Counted from the stretch's first letter, positions 8,889-17,669 are shown. The stretch: DNA of 64,000 bases from Cyanobacteria bacterium PR.3.49 (GCA_013997645.1 PNKB01000001.1:53571-117570); one strand, 5' to 3'. A program made the numbers and translations. The notes: generated by a model not told the origin, from the sequence alone.

Positions 8889-11816
8889 TTATTGTCCGGA
8901 CCCGTCCAGTGTGACTCTCAAAAGCAGCTGTTTGTCGTCAGACTCCAAATTCATACTGCCACCGTGCTGCTGAACGATCAACCTTAAAAGGTCAGCCGCC
9001 AATCGGCCGCGCGCACTCTCTTTGTTCAATGCGTTTTTTGCGCATTCGCCACCCGGGGCAAGCACAGTCAATCTGAACTCGCGACCAACTTCTATTGCAT
9101 TCAATGAAATTGAAGAATTGGCAGGGGCATTCAAAATAATGTCATTCAGAACAGCCGTCAATGATTGCACCAGCCTGATCGCATCCGCTCGCACTGAAAT
9201 TTCCGGATGAGCGACTTTGAGTTGTATATTCTTGCTAGACAACAAGTGCGTGAGATTACGTTCGGTTTTGGTGAGAACATCATCGATTTGCACTTCACTC
9301 TTTTGCACAAGAACTTTGCCTGACAAAATCTTCTCGACATCGAGGAGATTAGTCAGCAACGAAATCAAATCGATGATGCTTTGCTTGGTTGCAGCAACTA
9401 TGGCTTTGCCGCGCTCGTTGATCGGACCAAACACGCCCGCATCCATTAAATCTACTTTCGCCAAAAGTGATGTAAGAGGTGTGCGAAACTCATGACTGGT
9501 CAGCGCAATCAATTCTTGTTTGAATCTCTCTAGCTTTAACAACTTATTCGCGGCAGCATAAAATGACTGCTCGACAAATGCTATCTCATCATTCTCTGTG
9601 GAAGGCTCAGGCAGCGGTTCGCGCGCGGCGAAAAGCTTGGCGTTGTCAGCGATCTTGCCTGCTCTTGCCGTGAAGCGACGAATTATGTAGATACCTAGAA
9701 AGACAGAAACCAGAAAAATAGAGAAGATAAACAAGATCGCTATTTTCTCTACGACCTCTCGCATCTCTGCTTTGCCTAAAATATTTTTCTCTACGAGAGT
9801 TTTCTCTCGAGATATAGCTTCGTCCAGTGGATCCACAAGCTGTGTGACACTGCGTTCAAACGCGTCCCTATTTTTCGGTCCGAAAAACTGATCCGGATTT
9901 GCGTCTTCCGAAGCGAGCATGAACTGGTCCTGGACAGCAATCTGATTGTTGACGATTGCTTCCAATGGCTGAACAATTTTTGCAACACTGGAATTTGAAC
10001 GCGCTTCATTTTGAATTTTCGACAAATAGGCAAAAGCCGAACGACGTTCGTACCGCAGCTGTTGAACAAACGACTCCGTTGGCTCGACGTTATACAAAGT
10101 AGCAAAAAATGTCGCACGGGCTAACGCATCTACCAATTTTGCATGGTAGCTGGTCATTTGACTGACTCTATTAAACTCGTTGACGTTCTCTCGAATAGAA
10201 CCGATCACATTCCACAATGTCACACTAGTCAAAAGCTGCACAGCAAGCGGCAAGAGAACCATGAGGAGTAGTTTGCGCCAGAGTGTTGGATGAAAACTTG
10301 AAGGCGCATCAGTAGTAGGTTCGAAAACCGGTACAGAAGCTACGGACTCACTATTTAGTTCAGAATTCGAATTGACGGTTGGCAATGAAAACCAAAAAGT
10401 TGAGCCCTGACCCAATTTAGATTGAAAACCCATCCTGCCTTGCTGGGATTCGACCAAGCGTTTGCTTATCGCCAGACCAAGCCCAGAGCCGCCTTTCTCC
10501 GTCGCATCAGTTCTTGTTGCTTGCTCAAAGTGCCCAAAGATCGATTGCTGAAATTCATCTGGAATACCTGTTCCACGATCTGCAACCGAGAGTTTTCCAA
10601 AGTTACCATCGGCGGCGGTTGTTATTTCAATAGTGGAATTTGCAGGCGAAAACTTGATTGCGTTGGTTAATAGGTTCAAGGCAATCTGCTGAACTCGTGC
10701 CGGATCGCCGGTGACAAGCGTCGGTTGCGTTTTCAGAACTATTTCGACTTGTGCTTGTTTTGCATAATCATTGACAGTGTCAACGGCATTCGCAGCAATC
10801 ACCGACAGATCCAAAGTCTTCGACTGGAGTTGCCAGCCGATTTTGCTGATTTTATCTAACGAAATTAAATCCGTAACAAGAGCCCGCAGCCTACCTACTT
10901 CAAAAAGCGACCTTTCAACACGTTCTTCACCATTCGCGTCAAGTTTTTCAAAGCCGCTCTTTTTCATTTCAATAAATGAATCTCTAATTTGCCGCAGCGG
11001 CTCTTCGAGTTCTTGCGCGACGATATGCGCTGTCTGAGCTTGAAATTGCTCTGCCTCTTTAATTTGTCTATCTGTATTCACAATCGCCAAATTCAAGGCC
11101 GCAATCTCATCGTTGCCTCCTACCGGCAAGAGCTGTTCATCCTTACCGCCCATCATTTTGATATTGTCGACGACCTTCTTGAGCCGTGAGGTTATCGACT
11201 GGCTGAAGATCAGGCCCGCGCAAAGGCTGATCAGCAGCGATGCAAATGTATAGATCAGAATACTTTTCTTAATTGCATCTTCTTTCTCTTCAGACTCCTG
11301 CATGAGTTTTTCTTGTGATTTTTCAATCGAGTCGAACATCTTCTCCATATTGAGCCGACGCGATTGAATCATATTTATGCCGAGGATCGGCGCAGGACTT
11401 CCAAGCACCTGAGTCATATTTTTCGGAGGAGCGGCTCGCATCAGACTTGATAGTCCTTGAATAGTGAGAATGCCGATATTCCAACCTTCGCGAAGAATGG
11501 ACCGTTTTACAGGAACATCTTTAAATTGCTCATCTAACTTGTGAAATGCATTCACCTGCACAGATGCATACTCAGCGAATTTCGCTCGATGCTCCGGCTT
11601 TTGGGAAACGCGGCTCAGACCACAATAAAGATACATAAGTGCCCGGCAGACACTGATTTGATTTCGATAAACAAGAACATTGGCCGTGGCGCGGACAGTC
11701 TTCTCCAGCTGGTCCAACTCACTGACGGATTTCAACAGAAAGCCGAAAAAACACGCCTGGAAAATGACCGGAATGGCAATTGTGATTATGACTTTGTGCG
11801 CTAATCGTAATTTCAT
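8889..11816 (-). CDS. Tandem histidine kinase with two half-defective kinase modules
   Basis: 975 residues, two complete membrane kinase layouts in one chain. Module 1: TM about 8-28 and 185-205, HAMP, DHp-like helix, then an intact catalytic domain (N385 in LLTNAIKFS, DRGTGIP at 413-419, GGSGLGL). In its H-box the His is replaced (VAQELEEPL, Q268). Module 2: TM about 513-533 and 692-712, HAMP, DHp with TSHEFRTPLT (H775). Its ATPase is degenerate: NDIILNAP (N to D892), APGGEC in place of D.G.G, and ARGRLA in place of G.G.G. I infer that domain 1 binds ATP and H775 of module 2 accepts phosphate. The fusion is about twice normal length. Confidence 0.9.
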   Translation of the reverse strand: MKLRLAHKVIITIAIPVIFQACFFGFLLKSVSELDQLEKTVRATANVLVYRNQISVCRALMYLYCGLSRVSQKPEHRAKFAEYASVQVNAFHKLDEQFKDVPVKRSILREGWNIGILTIQGLSSLMRAAPPKNMTQVLGSPAPILGINMIQSRRLNMEKMFDSIEKSQEKLMQESEEKEDAIKKSILIYTFASLLISLCAGLIFSQSITSRLKKVVDNIKMMGGKDEQLLPVGGNDEIAALNLAIVNTDRQIKEAEQFQAQTAHIVAQELEEPLRQIRDSFIEMKKSGFEKLDANGEERVERSLFEVGRLRALVTDLISLDKISKIGWQLQSKTLDLSVIAANAVDTVNDYAKQAQVEIVLKTQPTLVTGDPARVQQIALNLLTNAIKFSPANSTIEITTAADGNFGKLSVADRGTGIPDEFQQSIFGHFEQATRTDATEKGGSGLGLAISKRLVESQQGRMGFQSKLGQGSTFWFSLPTVNSNSELNSESVASVPVFEPTTDAPSSFHPTLWRKLLLMVLLPLAVQLLTSVTLWNVIGSIRENVNEFNRVSQMTSYHAKLVDALARATFFATLYNVEPTESFVQQLRYERRSAFAYLSKIQNEARSNSSVAKIVQPLEAIVNNQIAVQDQFMLASEDANPDQFFGPKNRDAFERSVTQLVDPLDEAISREKTLVEKNILGKAEMREVVEKIAILFIFSIFLVSVFLGIYIIRRFTARAGKIADNAKLFAAREPLPEPSTENDEIAFVEQSFYAAANKLLKLERFKQELIALTSHEFRTPLTSLLAKVDLMDAGVFGPINERGKAIVAATKQSIIDLISLLTNLLDVEKILSGKVLVQKSEVQIDDVLTKTERNLTHLLSSKNIQLKVAHPEISVRADAIRLVQSLTAVLNDIILNAPANSSISLNAIEVGREFRLTVLAPGGECAKNALNKESARGRLAADLLRLIVQQHGGSMNLESDDKQLLLRVTLDGSGQ

Positions 11817-11881
11817 GGTCCAGTCCAGAACATTACGATTATGACACGGCTAAAGCTAACCTTCCGGCACCCTTATGGTTT

Positions 11882-11985
11882 CAAGTAGACGGCGGTTATT
11901 TTGAAACAGTGAGCAATTCGGGTAGTCGATGTTGAAATCGGGTAGACGATAGTTCGGCTAGACGATAAAGAGTTCGCCTAGACGT
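11882..11985. repeat. Short direct repeats, TTCGGnTAGACGAT type
   Basis: Four or five imperfect copies of a GTAGACGAT-like word (around 11884, 11916-11930, 11937-11950, 11952-11966, 11972-11985) lie between the tandem kinase start and the end of the upstream gene. Two spacings are near 20 bp. They could be operator sites for the kinase promoter or simple repeat noise. Confidence 0.45.
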
Positions 11986-13198
11986 TACAGCCGCGGCTCC
12001 GATAAACATCCATTACGCACTGAAGCGCTTCGATTTTTTCGGGAATTCTTTCCAGTGAGATTTTGTCAAGGTCGATCAGCATTTTGCTGGATACGCCGCT
12101 TGAATCAAACATACTCAGACAACTTGCAGGAATTTCGACTCGCTGCGCACATTCCAGCACTGATGAAAGATCAATTTCACCGCTCACATCGAAGACCAGC
12201 TTTGAACTCCTATTCATATTCATCATGCGAATCTTTCCATCGAATATTTTGCTGCAAGCAAGATTGAACATTCGACGTTTTTCTAAACACAATAATTCCC
12301 TGTGCTTTTGAGTCTTCTCCAATTCACCATCGACAATAAATTCATGCATGGCGAATTGCTCGTTGAGCGCAACTTCACCACCTATAACTACTTTCAATTG
12401 TCTTGCTAAAACAGCCAATTCTTCAGGAAAGAATGCACAGCACATCTGGCTCCACGGTTTGAGAATTGAGGCAAACTCCCAAATGCAGATCACACTTTTT
12501 CCACCGCTCAGTTGCCAGAGTGACGGTGATTCAGTATCTTTCAGAAATCCTTGAATAGCTCCACGGTCGACGACATGAGAATTTGTCTGTCGCGTCCATT
12601 CCAACAAGTACTGTTTGCGCTGGAGCGACATACTGACACCAAGCGGATCTTGAACCGTTGCAGAGACAATCGCCAGCGCACTGAGCTCATCGAGTTCAGA
12701 AAGTCTTTCAGTAATCAAACCGTCATCATCAATTGTGATTTCTTTAAACGGCAGAGAGTTGAACGACAAAACCGATTTGACATTTCGATTACCAGGGTTT
12801 TCCAAAATTGCTTTCGAAACATCTCCGGACAACAGACGCACAATAAAATCTAGGCACGTGCGCATATCTGCAAAAACAACAATATTCTCCGCAGCGCATT
12901 TAATATTGCTGTTGACCTCGAGCTGCGCTGCGAGCGCCTGGCGCAAAGTCAGTAGACCGCAAATGTTACTGACGGTCTTTTGACGTTTTATGCCTTGTCG
13001 CTTGAGCGTCTTCTTATACTTATCTATAAGATAGTTGTTGTCATAGTCGCCGTGATCATCGTCATTGTTTGCAGCAGAGTTTGCAACAGGGCTGAAGTCG
13101 AGTGTGTTTTCGGTTATCGACTTAGGTTGCGTTGGAGTGTGCGAATGACGCTTGTGCACGGCAATGTAATTGGAGTTTCTTGAGACTAGTTTTTCCAT
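11978..13198 (-). CDS. MocR-like aminotransferase-fold protein lacking HTH and PLP lysine
   Basis: 406 residues. After a 70-residue Lys/Asp-rich head, the chain follows a fold-type I aminotransferase as in MocR regulators: LLTLRQALAAQLE, an ENIVVFADMRTCLDFIVRLL helix, SATVQDPLGVSMSLQRKQYL. The GSFSKTL lysine motif reads WEFASILKP, so the Schiff-base Lys is lost, and the EDDY motif reads VVDRG. No N-terminal GntR winged helix is present. I infer a non-catalytic regulatory partner, perhaps of the MocR-like protein at 42450. A TTCCG direct repeat sits just before its -10 box, and a longer structured leader with its own promoter lies further upstream. Confidence 0.65.
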   Translation of the reverse strand: MEKLVSRNSNYIAVHKRHSHTPTQPKSITENTLDFSPVANSAANNDDDHGDYDNNYLIDKYKKTLKRQGIKRQKTVSNICGLLTLRQALAAQLEVNSNIKCAAENIVVFADMRTCLDFIVRLLSGDVSKAILENPGNRNVKSVLSFNSLPFKEITIDDDGLITERLSELDELSALAIVSATVQDPLGVSMSLQRKQYLLEWTRQTNSHVVDRGAIQGFLKDTESPSLWQLSGGKSVICIWEFASILKPWSQMCCAFFPEELAVLARQLKVVIGGEVALNEQFAMHEFIVDGELEKTQKHRELLCLEKRRMFNLACSKIFDGKIRMMNMNRSSKLVFDVSGEIDLSSVLECAQRVEIPASCLSMFDSSGVSSKMLIDLDKISLERIPEKIEALQCVMDVYRSRGCNV

Positions 13199-13246
13199 AG
13201 TTAATCCATATTGGTTTCCACTCTCTTAGGCTAAGATAAAACGCAA

Positions 13247-13265
13247 TACCGGAAAAAATACGGAA
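13247..13265 (-). promoter_or_regulatory. TTCCG-N6-TTCCG direct repeat before MocR-like gene
   Basis: Minus strand reads TTCCGTATTTTTTCCGGTA: TTCCG twice, 11 bp apart. A TATCTT -10 box (13233-13238) begins 11 bases after the second TTCCGG. The same repeat and nearly the same spacing occur before the other MocR-like gene (42337-42355). Confidence 0.55.
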
Positions 13266-13388
13266 TTTTCCCAACCCTGAAATGGCAACGAACGGGTTTT
13301 CACCCGTTCGTAAGACCTCTCCCTAAAGCTCGTTGTGAAGAAACATCGCTCGGGGCGGACAGGGCCCGCCCCAGGATGCATTCCCCTT

Positions 13389-13454
13389 TTAAATTTTCCA
13401 AACGGTGTGAGCAAGAGGCTGCAATTGTTCTACTTGAATCACTTCGGCTCTCAC
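13389..13454 (-). CDS. Possible 21-residue leader peptide
   Basis: GTG start at 13454 preceded by AAAAAAGGTGAGAG, an acceptable ribosome site; encodes MRAEVIQVEQLQPLAHTVWK plus one residue. It lies in the leader described at 13199-13536. Only weak support; no homology recognised. Confidence 0.25.
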   Translation of the reverse strand: MRAEVIQVEQLQPLAHTVWKI

Positions 13455-13560
13455 TACTCTCACCTTTTTTAGTAATCCTCTGGTACCGTTGCCGGTACCA
13501 AGAGGGGTTTGCGCGGGACTCACTGGTTATGCTGAAATACTACTTTGCTATCAGGTACAA

Positions 13561-13579
13561 AACCGGAACATTCTGTGCA
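13561..13579 (-). promoter_or_regulatory. 19-bp regulon element (site 2) with -10 box
   Basis: Minus strand TGCACAGAATGTTCCGGTT; TAGTAT (13537-13542) follows TTCCGG by 20 bases. Points into the structured leader upstream of the MocR-like gene. Confidence 0.65.
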
Positions 13580-13590
13580 ATTTTTGTGAA

Positions 13591-13788
13591 TCATTCGGAT
13601 TCGGAAACGAGCGTCAAAGAACCAAACTCCTGTTGAGCAGCTATTCTGCCGGCATGCATGTTGAGCAAGTCTTTAAAAGCTTTGAATTCCTTATATGCAT
13701 CTTGCGGTGCTTGCTCGGCAAGCATGTTGGCAAAGAAGTCGTTTCCAATCTGAACGGCATCCGGCGTGTTTTGCTTTGCAGGGACCAT
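13591..13788 (-). CDS. 65-residue protein of the 19-bp-motif regulon
   Basis: Unrecognised acidic-helical protein (IGNDFFANMLAEQAPQDAYK...). GAGAGGTG lies 6 bases before the ATG at 13788. It has its own 19-bp element (13881-13899) and a TAGGAT -10 box (13857-13862). Its aliphatic/aromatic helix pattern (FFANML...YKEFKAFKDLL) is loosely like the 95-residue protein at 45510 (DFFDAYKEDPAAALNEWKAI), so both may belong to one small-protein family. Confidence 0.65.
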   Translation of the reverse strand: MVPAKQNTPDAVQIGNDFFANMLAEQAPQDAYKEFKAFKDLLNMHAGRIAAQQEFGSLTLVSESE

Positions 13789-13880
13789 ACAAACACCTCT
13801 CTAAGTTCCTATATGGGAATTCGATACTCTGTGTATTTTTCCGGGGGTATGCACACATCCTACGTTCCGGACCTAAAGAA

Positions 13881-13899
13881 ATCTGGAACGAGTTGTGAA
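13881..13899 (-). promoter_or_regulatory. 19-bp regulon element (site 3) with -10 box
   Basis: Minus strand TTCACAACTCGTTCCAGAT; TAGGAT at 13857-13862, 20 bases after TTCCAG. The leader downstream contains a GCATACCCCC tract, as in several other sites. Confidence 0.72.
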
Positions 13900-14034
13900 T
13901 TTTGTGTTTAAGCGAGATCGCCGATCTATTGACAAACCTATTTATTGATTGTGATTAAAACACTATCGCTGGTGAATTTGTGATGAAATTTCTCACGACA
14001 TAGCGTAGTAGTTACAGTTCCAAAAGAAATGGAA

Positions 14035-14067
14035 GGGAACGGCACGCCGAACTGACGTGCCGCTCCC
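14035..14067 (-). terminator. Terminator of the 14-16 kb operon
   Basis: Inverted repeat GGGAACGGCACG / CGTGCCGCTCCC (one mismatch, 9-base loop) 14 bases beyond the stop at 14081, followed on the minus strand by a T-rich run. Confidence 0.65.
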
Positions 14068-14080
14068 CCCATTTAATCCT

Positions 14081-14473
14081 CTACAACGAACTCCCTTCGA
14101 GTCCTACATGGCACTCGGCGGTGAGCTTGTTGAGCTTCTGCCACTGCATGCGCAGAATCTTACGCAGCAGAGACTTGCTCCTGCAGTTCTGCTCGACGAA
14201 TTGCACCAGAGAGATGGGAGTTCTTTCGATGTTCAGAAAGATCCAGATTCCGCACTCGGATCTCGAAGTCGCCAGACGAAGGTACTTCGATTGTTCTTTG
14301 GCGAGCTCGAGCGCCCTCTTTCGATCGGTGAAAGACACCCGGAAGATGCCGTGCTTCACCTCACGCTCGAAAGCGATCAAATAACGCTCCGACATCTCGA
14401 CGAACTCCAGCACGCGGCGTGCGAGGATGGGGTTGGTGTGTATGGTATTGAGTACGAAGTCCGGCTCACTCAT
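14081..14473 (-). CDS. Unknown 130-residue protein, operon end
   Basis: Unrecognised, helical, rich in Leu/Arg/Glu (ARRVLEFVEMSERYLIAFER). The start ATG overlaps the stop of the upstream gene (ATGAGTGA), so translation is probably coupled. GAGGAG precedes it. Last gene of a four-gene minus-strand operon. Confidence 0.6.
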   Translation of the reverse strand: MSEPDFVLNTIHTNPILARRVLEFVEMSERYLIAFEREVKHGIFRVSFTDRKRALELAKEQSKYLRLATSRSECGIWIFLNIERTPISLVQFVEQNCRSKSLLRKILRMQWQKLNKLTAECHVGLEGSSL

Positions 14474-15275
14474 CACAACTCCTCTCGACCTGGACGGCAG
14501 AATCGCACTCGATGCCCTCGGCCAGTTCGAAGGTGTGTTCGCCGGTCCGCGGATCGAAATCGATCAGCCGAGCCAGCGGAACGCGAACGTCCTTTTCCTG
14601 AGCCCCCTCCGCCACGACAAACGTAAGGAGGTTGCCGGCTCCGGAACGACCGCCGAGATAGCGGCGGGAACCTTCGGCAGAGTCAGCATCGAGATGCTTG
14701 AGTGCACCATCGATTGTGATCGAGATAGTCGGCTCGTCATCGTTCGTTGCGTCGTTGACGAAAATGGTGGCATCCGACCAGAGCGCTCCCTCGTTCGTAG
14801 CGCGAAGGAAACACGCTTCACCAGGACGCACCACTACTACGAGATTGCCTCCTGTGAAGCCGCGCTTGCGAGAGAAGACCGAAGGCAGGTCATGCTGACC
14901 GCTCAGGATCTGCACGATCGGCAGCTCCAGGGGCAAGTCAATGCCTGCGAATGCCTCGCGGAACATCGCGAAAAGCTCCGTCTTGGACACGAACTCACCG
15001 ATGCTCAAAGTGTGGCTCGCCGTATCGTGTGCGCGCTCGCGCATCACCACGCTCCACAGGCCCCAGAGCCCGATCTTGTCTCCGTCGATTGCCTCGACAT
15101 CCGGATGGATGACGTCGACGGCTTCTGCGTATCCTGTGTGGTTGGCATCACAGGGGCAGCTGAAAGCAGGTCGCTGCTGCCCCAAGACGTGGGGCAACAA
15201 ACGTTGCTTCAGGTTCGCTGCCGCATGGGCAGCGTGAAAGCGCGTGCTTTCGTCCATGTGAGTTTTCATACTCAT
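14466..15275 (-). CDS. Unknown 269-residue protein
   Basis: Start chosen at 15275 (MSMKTHMDES) because TTTGGAG lies 5 bases upstream and this start lies just after the stop of the preceding gene. No family recognised; soluble, mixed alpha/beta composition with an acidic C-terminal half (IVQILSGQHDLPSVFSRKRG, then DDEPTISITIDGALK). No signal peptide. Second-last gene of the 14-16 kb operon. Confidence 0.65.
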   Translation of the reverse strand: MSMKTHMDESTRFHAAHAAANLKQRLLPHVLGQQRPAFSCPCDANHTGYAEAVDVIHPDVEAIDGDKIGLWGLWSVVMRERAHDTASHTLSIGEFVSKTELFAMFREAFAGIDLPLELPIVQILSGQHDLPSVFSRKRGFTGGNLVVVVRPGEACFLRATNEGALWSDATIFVNDATNDDEPTISITIDGALKHLDADSAEGSRRYLGGRSGAGNLLTFVVAEGAQEKDVRVPLARLIDFDPRTGEHTFELAEGIECDSAVQVERSCDE

Positions 15276-15294
15276 GGTTACTCCAAACTTAGTA

Positions 15295-15993
15295 TCACAC
15301 CTGAGGCGTCGGCCTCTGGTATTTCTGTTTGAGCGCGTCGAACTTCGCGTTGGTATCAGCCGCGATGCGCGCCAGTGCGCTGTCGACGTCACGCTTCATC
15401 TTCGCTTCGATCTCATCCATTTTCGTATTCAGCTCTCCGAAGATGCGTTGAACTTCGGGGTCGTTGTCGATGATCTCTTCAGCAAAACGGTGCATGATCC
15501 GGTGGCTGACACCGCGAGCAGTCGACTCGTACATGTACATCCGGTCCAAACATTCGGCAAGGACAGACGCATTGAGATGCAGCAGCGTGATGCGATCAGC
15601 ACCGGCGGCCCGGTCCACACCGATTTTCTGCATCCAGCGGTAGGCAAGAATGCCCGCCATTTTATTCAGGTAATCAGGCTCGCTCAGACGGGTCCGCTCA
15701 AGAGGCATTTCCTGATGGCGGAAATCAGGACCAGCCGGCTTCTTCAGTTGTTGCGCCATGTGCTTGCGGTAGCGACTGTCGCTATTCAAGCGTGTGGTAT
15801 CAACGTCCACGTGCCGATCAGCTCGTGGCACGGCAACGGTGAAGGAAAGCAGCCCGTGCTTGTGAATGCCGCCGGCAATCTTATTCCAGCGACGGTCGTC
15901 TTCGTGCGACGACTCGAGAAGCTCTGCAAAGCATTTGGTCAAGATCGCGAAGAGTCGGTCGTTGTAGGTGACGGTCTTCGTGGTTATTTTCAC
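15295..15993 (-). CDS. Unknown 232-residue protein
   Basis: GTG start at 15993 with AGGAGAATA directly upstream. No recognised family; central basic region with several His and Arg, and a C-terminal helical, probably coiled-coil stretch (about 185-225: IFGELNTKMDEIEAKMKRDV...). Followed 19 bases later by the 15275 start. Soluble, cytoplasmic by inspection. Confidence 0.6.
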   Translation of the reverse strand: MKITTKTVTYNDRLFAILTKCFAELLESSHEDDRRWNKIAGGIHKHGLLSFTVAVPRADRHVDVDTTRLNSDSRYRKHMAQQLKKPAGPDFRHQEMPLERTRLSEPDYLNKMAGILAYRWMQKIGVDRAAGADRITLLHLNASVLAECLDRMYMYESTARGVSHRIMHRFAEEIIDNDPEVQRIFGELNTKMDEIEAKMKRDVDSALARIAADTNAKFDALKQKYQRPTPQV

Positions 15994-16064
15994 TATTCTC
16001 CTGTTGGTTTCGATTCTCGGCTGTTCTTTTCAAAAGCGCGTGCGATCAGGAAAGCTCGTTCAAA

Positions 16065-16166
16065 CTAACGAACGAGACGTCCGAGGCTGAGGATGAAGTA
16101 GCCCATCAGGAGGGAAACTTTCAATCCTGCAACGATGATGACCGCAGCCATGAAGAAAGTGCTCAT
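16065..16166 (-). CDS. 33-residue single-pass membrane peptide
   Basis: ATG at 16166 with AAGGAGAACAGC upstream; encodes MSTFFMAAVIIVAGLKVSLL then MGYFILSLGRLVR. Nearly all hydrophobic with basic C-terminus, so a small inner-membrane peptide. It is the first gene of the 14-16 kb operon; 71 bases separate it from the next gene. Confidence 0.6.
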   Translation of the reverse strand: MSTFFMAAVIIVAGLKVSLLMGYFILSLGRLVR

Positions 16167-16741
16167 GCTGTTCTCCTTAGTTAGAGAGCGCTCGTAGAGT
16201 TGAGCGAATTAGTAGGGTATTCAGTTATGACTAGCAGTGATCGCTACCAGTTATGGCGACACAATTATCTAGAGCATTACTTTGAGAGCCATCGCATAGA
16301 TTTCGAGATGCATCGCATCACCGTGTGACAAATCGCATCACTTAAAGTGACATTAGCGCTGCATAGATGGTCCGCTGGGGAATTTTGTAACTGGGTTGGG
16401 TTGCGTGTAAAAAAAACAAACTGGTAGTAATTCATGATTGTCCTGTTTGTCCCATCAATGCAACTGCACTCCTGGCAGCTGCAAAAAATTCATCGATTGT
16501 TAGTTAACGCCGCTAGCGAGACGCGAAAGCCTCTCGAAAGGCAGGCGAGGCGGAGGTTTGGGATTCTTTCAAACAGCAACTCGCAGAGGTGCATTCAATG
16601 CATGCCGGATTGCGCAGTGGCACGGCTACAAACGAACACATTGATAATAGTAGGCGAGCTAGCGCTAACCCAGCAATGCAAAAAAGACGTCCCTCGCCGG
16701 CCAAACATCAACGAATCAATGACACCATATTCGGTATCAAA
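16167..16741. promoter_or_regulatory. Intergenic region with ATCGCAT repeats every two helical turns
   Basis: Between the operon start and the response regulator end. ATCGCAT occurs at 16291, 16312 and 16332 (spacing 21 and 20 bp); the last two extend to ATCGCATCAC. This looks like a tandem operator upstream of the 14-16 kb operon. I see no gene and no convincing -35/-10 pair in the rest. Confidence 0.45.
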
Positions 16742-17437
16742 CTATTCGGAAGCTTTCTTAGGCTGATTGGGCACGAGTTTGTATCCTACACCGTGCACGT
16801 TTGTGAGCAGCCCCGGGTAGCCCGCTGCATCGAGTTTTTCCCTCAGCCGTTTTACATAGACCCTGACAGTATCCGTCGAGATCTCTGAGGATGTTTTCCA
16901 CACCCGCGCGATTAATGCATCAGCGCTAAACACTTGATCGGGATGGCGTCCCATAAATTCGAGCACGGCAAATTCAGTTGCAGTCAACTTCATTTCCTTA
17001 CCGTCAACAAGCACGCGATGAGCATCAGGATCAATCGTTAGTGGACCTACTTCAGCAACGCGCGTTGCTAGAACTTTTCCTCGCCGCATCAGTGCATTCA
17101 ATCTCGCCGTCAATTCTCGAAGATCGAAAGGTTTAGTCAGGTAGTCGTCCGCGCCCGAGTCTAATCCTTTTTCCTTATCGGAAATTTCGTCCTTGCCGGT
17201 GAGCATCAAAATCGGAGTTGTTCCACCTCGTGACCTGTACCACTGGCAGAGTTCGATGCCTGACATTGCCGGCATCGTCCAGTCGATAATCAGAACGTCA
17301 TACTCGATCTGCGCGATGTATTCACGCGCTTCGGCTCCGTCGCTCGCGAGATCGACGTTGAACTTATGGTGCTGCAGCCAGGCGCTTACTGACTGAAGCA
17401 GCTCCGGATCATCATCTGCCAGAAGCACCTTAGGCAT
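16742..17437 (-). CDS. OmpR/PhoB-family response regulator
   Basis: 231 residues from ATG at 17437 (MPKVLLADDD). Receiver domain 1-115 with acidic pocket DDD (8-10), phosphoacceptor D52 (IIDWTMPAMSG), and Lys in LTKPFD. C-terminal winged helix (about 130-228) with typical VFSADALIARVWKTS...VRVYVKRLREKLD...GVGYKL. All key residues are present. No cognate kinase is adjacent; the two membrane kinases at 4.3 and 8.9 kb are candidates. GGAG lies 11 bases upstream of the start. Confidence 0.93.
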   Translation of the reverse strand: MPKVLLADDDPELLQSVSAWLQHHKFNVDLASDGAEAREYIAQIEYDVLIIDWTMPAMSGIELCQWYRSRGGTTPILMLTGKDEISDKEKGLDSGADDYLTKPFDLRELTARLNALMRRGKVLATRVAEVGPLTIDPDAHRVLVDGKEMKLTATEFAVLEFMGRHPDQVFSADALIARVWKTSSEISTDTVRVYVKRLREKLDAAGYPGLLTNVHGVGYKLVPNQPKKASE

Positions 17438-17650
17438 AGTAAGTGGAACTCCAGGTACTCGGGGAAGCAAAGCTACTTTATGAATAGCTCCGCTAATGAA
17501 GACTAAATTAGCACACAAGGTTGTCAACGAGATCACTATTCCCGTCTTCCAGCTCGGCTCCCTCGGCTTTTCTTTTGAATTTAGTCCGAAAACAGGGAAT
17601 CAACCGCCCGCTTGAAAACCAGCATTCCATTTGCAGCCGTACACAAATTT

Positions 17651-17669
17651 TTTACAGAACTTTCCGGAT
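17651..17669 (+). promoter_or_regulatory. 19-bp regulon element (site 4) with -10 box
   Basis: TTTACAGAACTTTCCGGAT; TATGGT at 17689-17694, 21 bases after TTCCGG. The weakest match in its left half. Lies upstream of 17795 and the CHAP-like gene. Confidence 0.6.

Larger units (their letters stand above)
13199..13536 (-). other. Structured non-coding leader between promoter and MocR-like gene
   Basis: From the TAGTAT -10 box at 13537-13542 to the gene start at 13198. It holds three strong hairpins: TGGTACC/GGTACCA (13480-13499 region), GGGGCGG/CCGCCCC (about 13353-13375) and ACGAACGGGT/ACCCGTTCGT with a GAAA-type loop (13288-13311). None has a clear U-run. It may be a regulatory 5' leader or a small RNA. 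Confidence 0.4.

Noticed and set aside
13226..13414. 62-residue minus-strand frame
   Set aside because: Passes through three hairpins of the leader and has no ribosome site.
14057..14626. 189-residue plus-strand frame
   Set aside because: Antisense to two genes of the 14-16 kb operon; ATGA coupling on the minus strand decides the strand.
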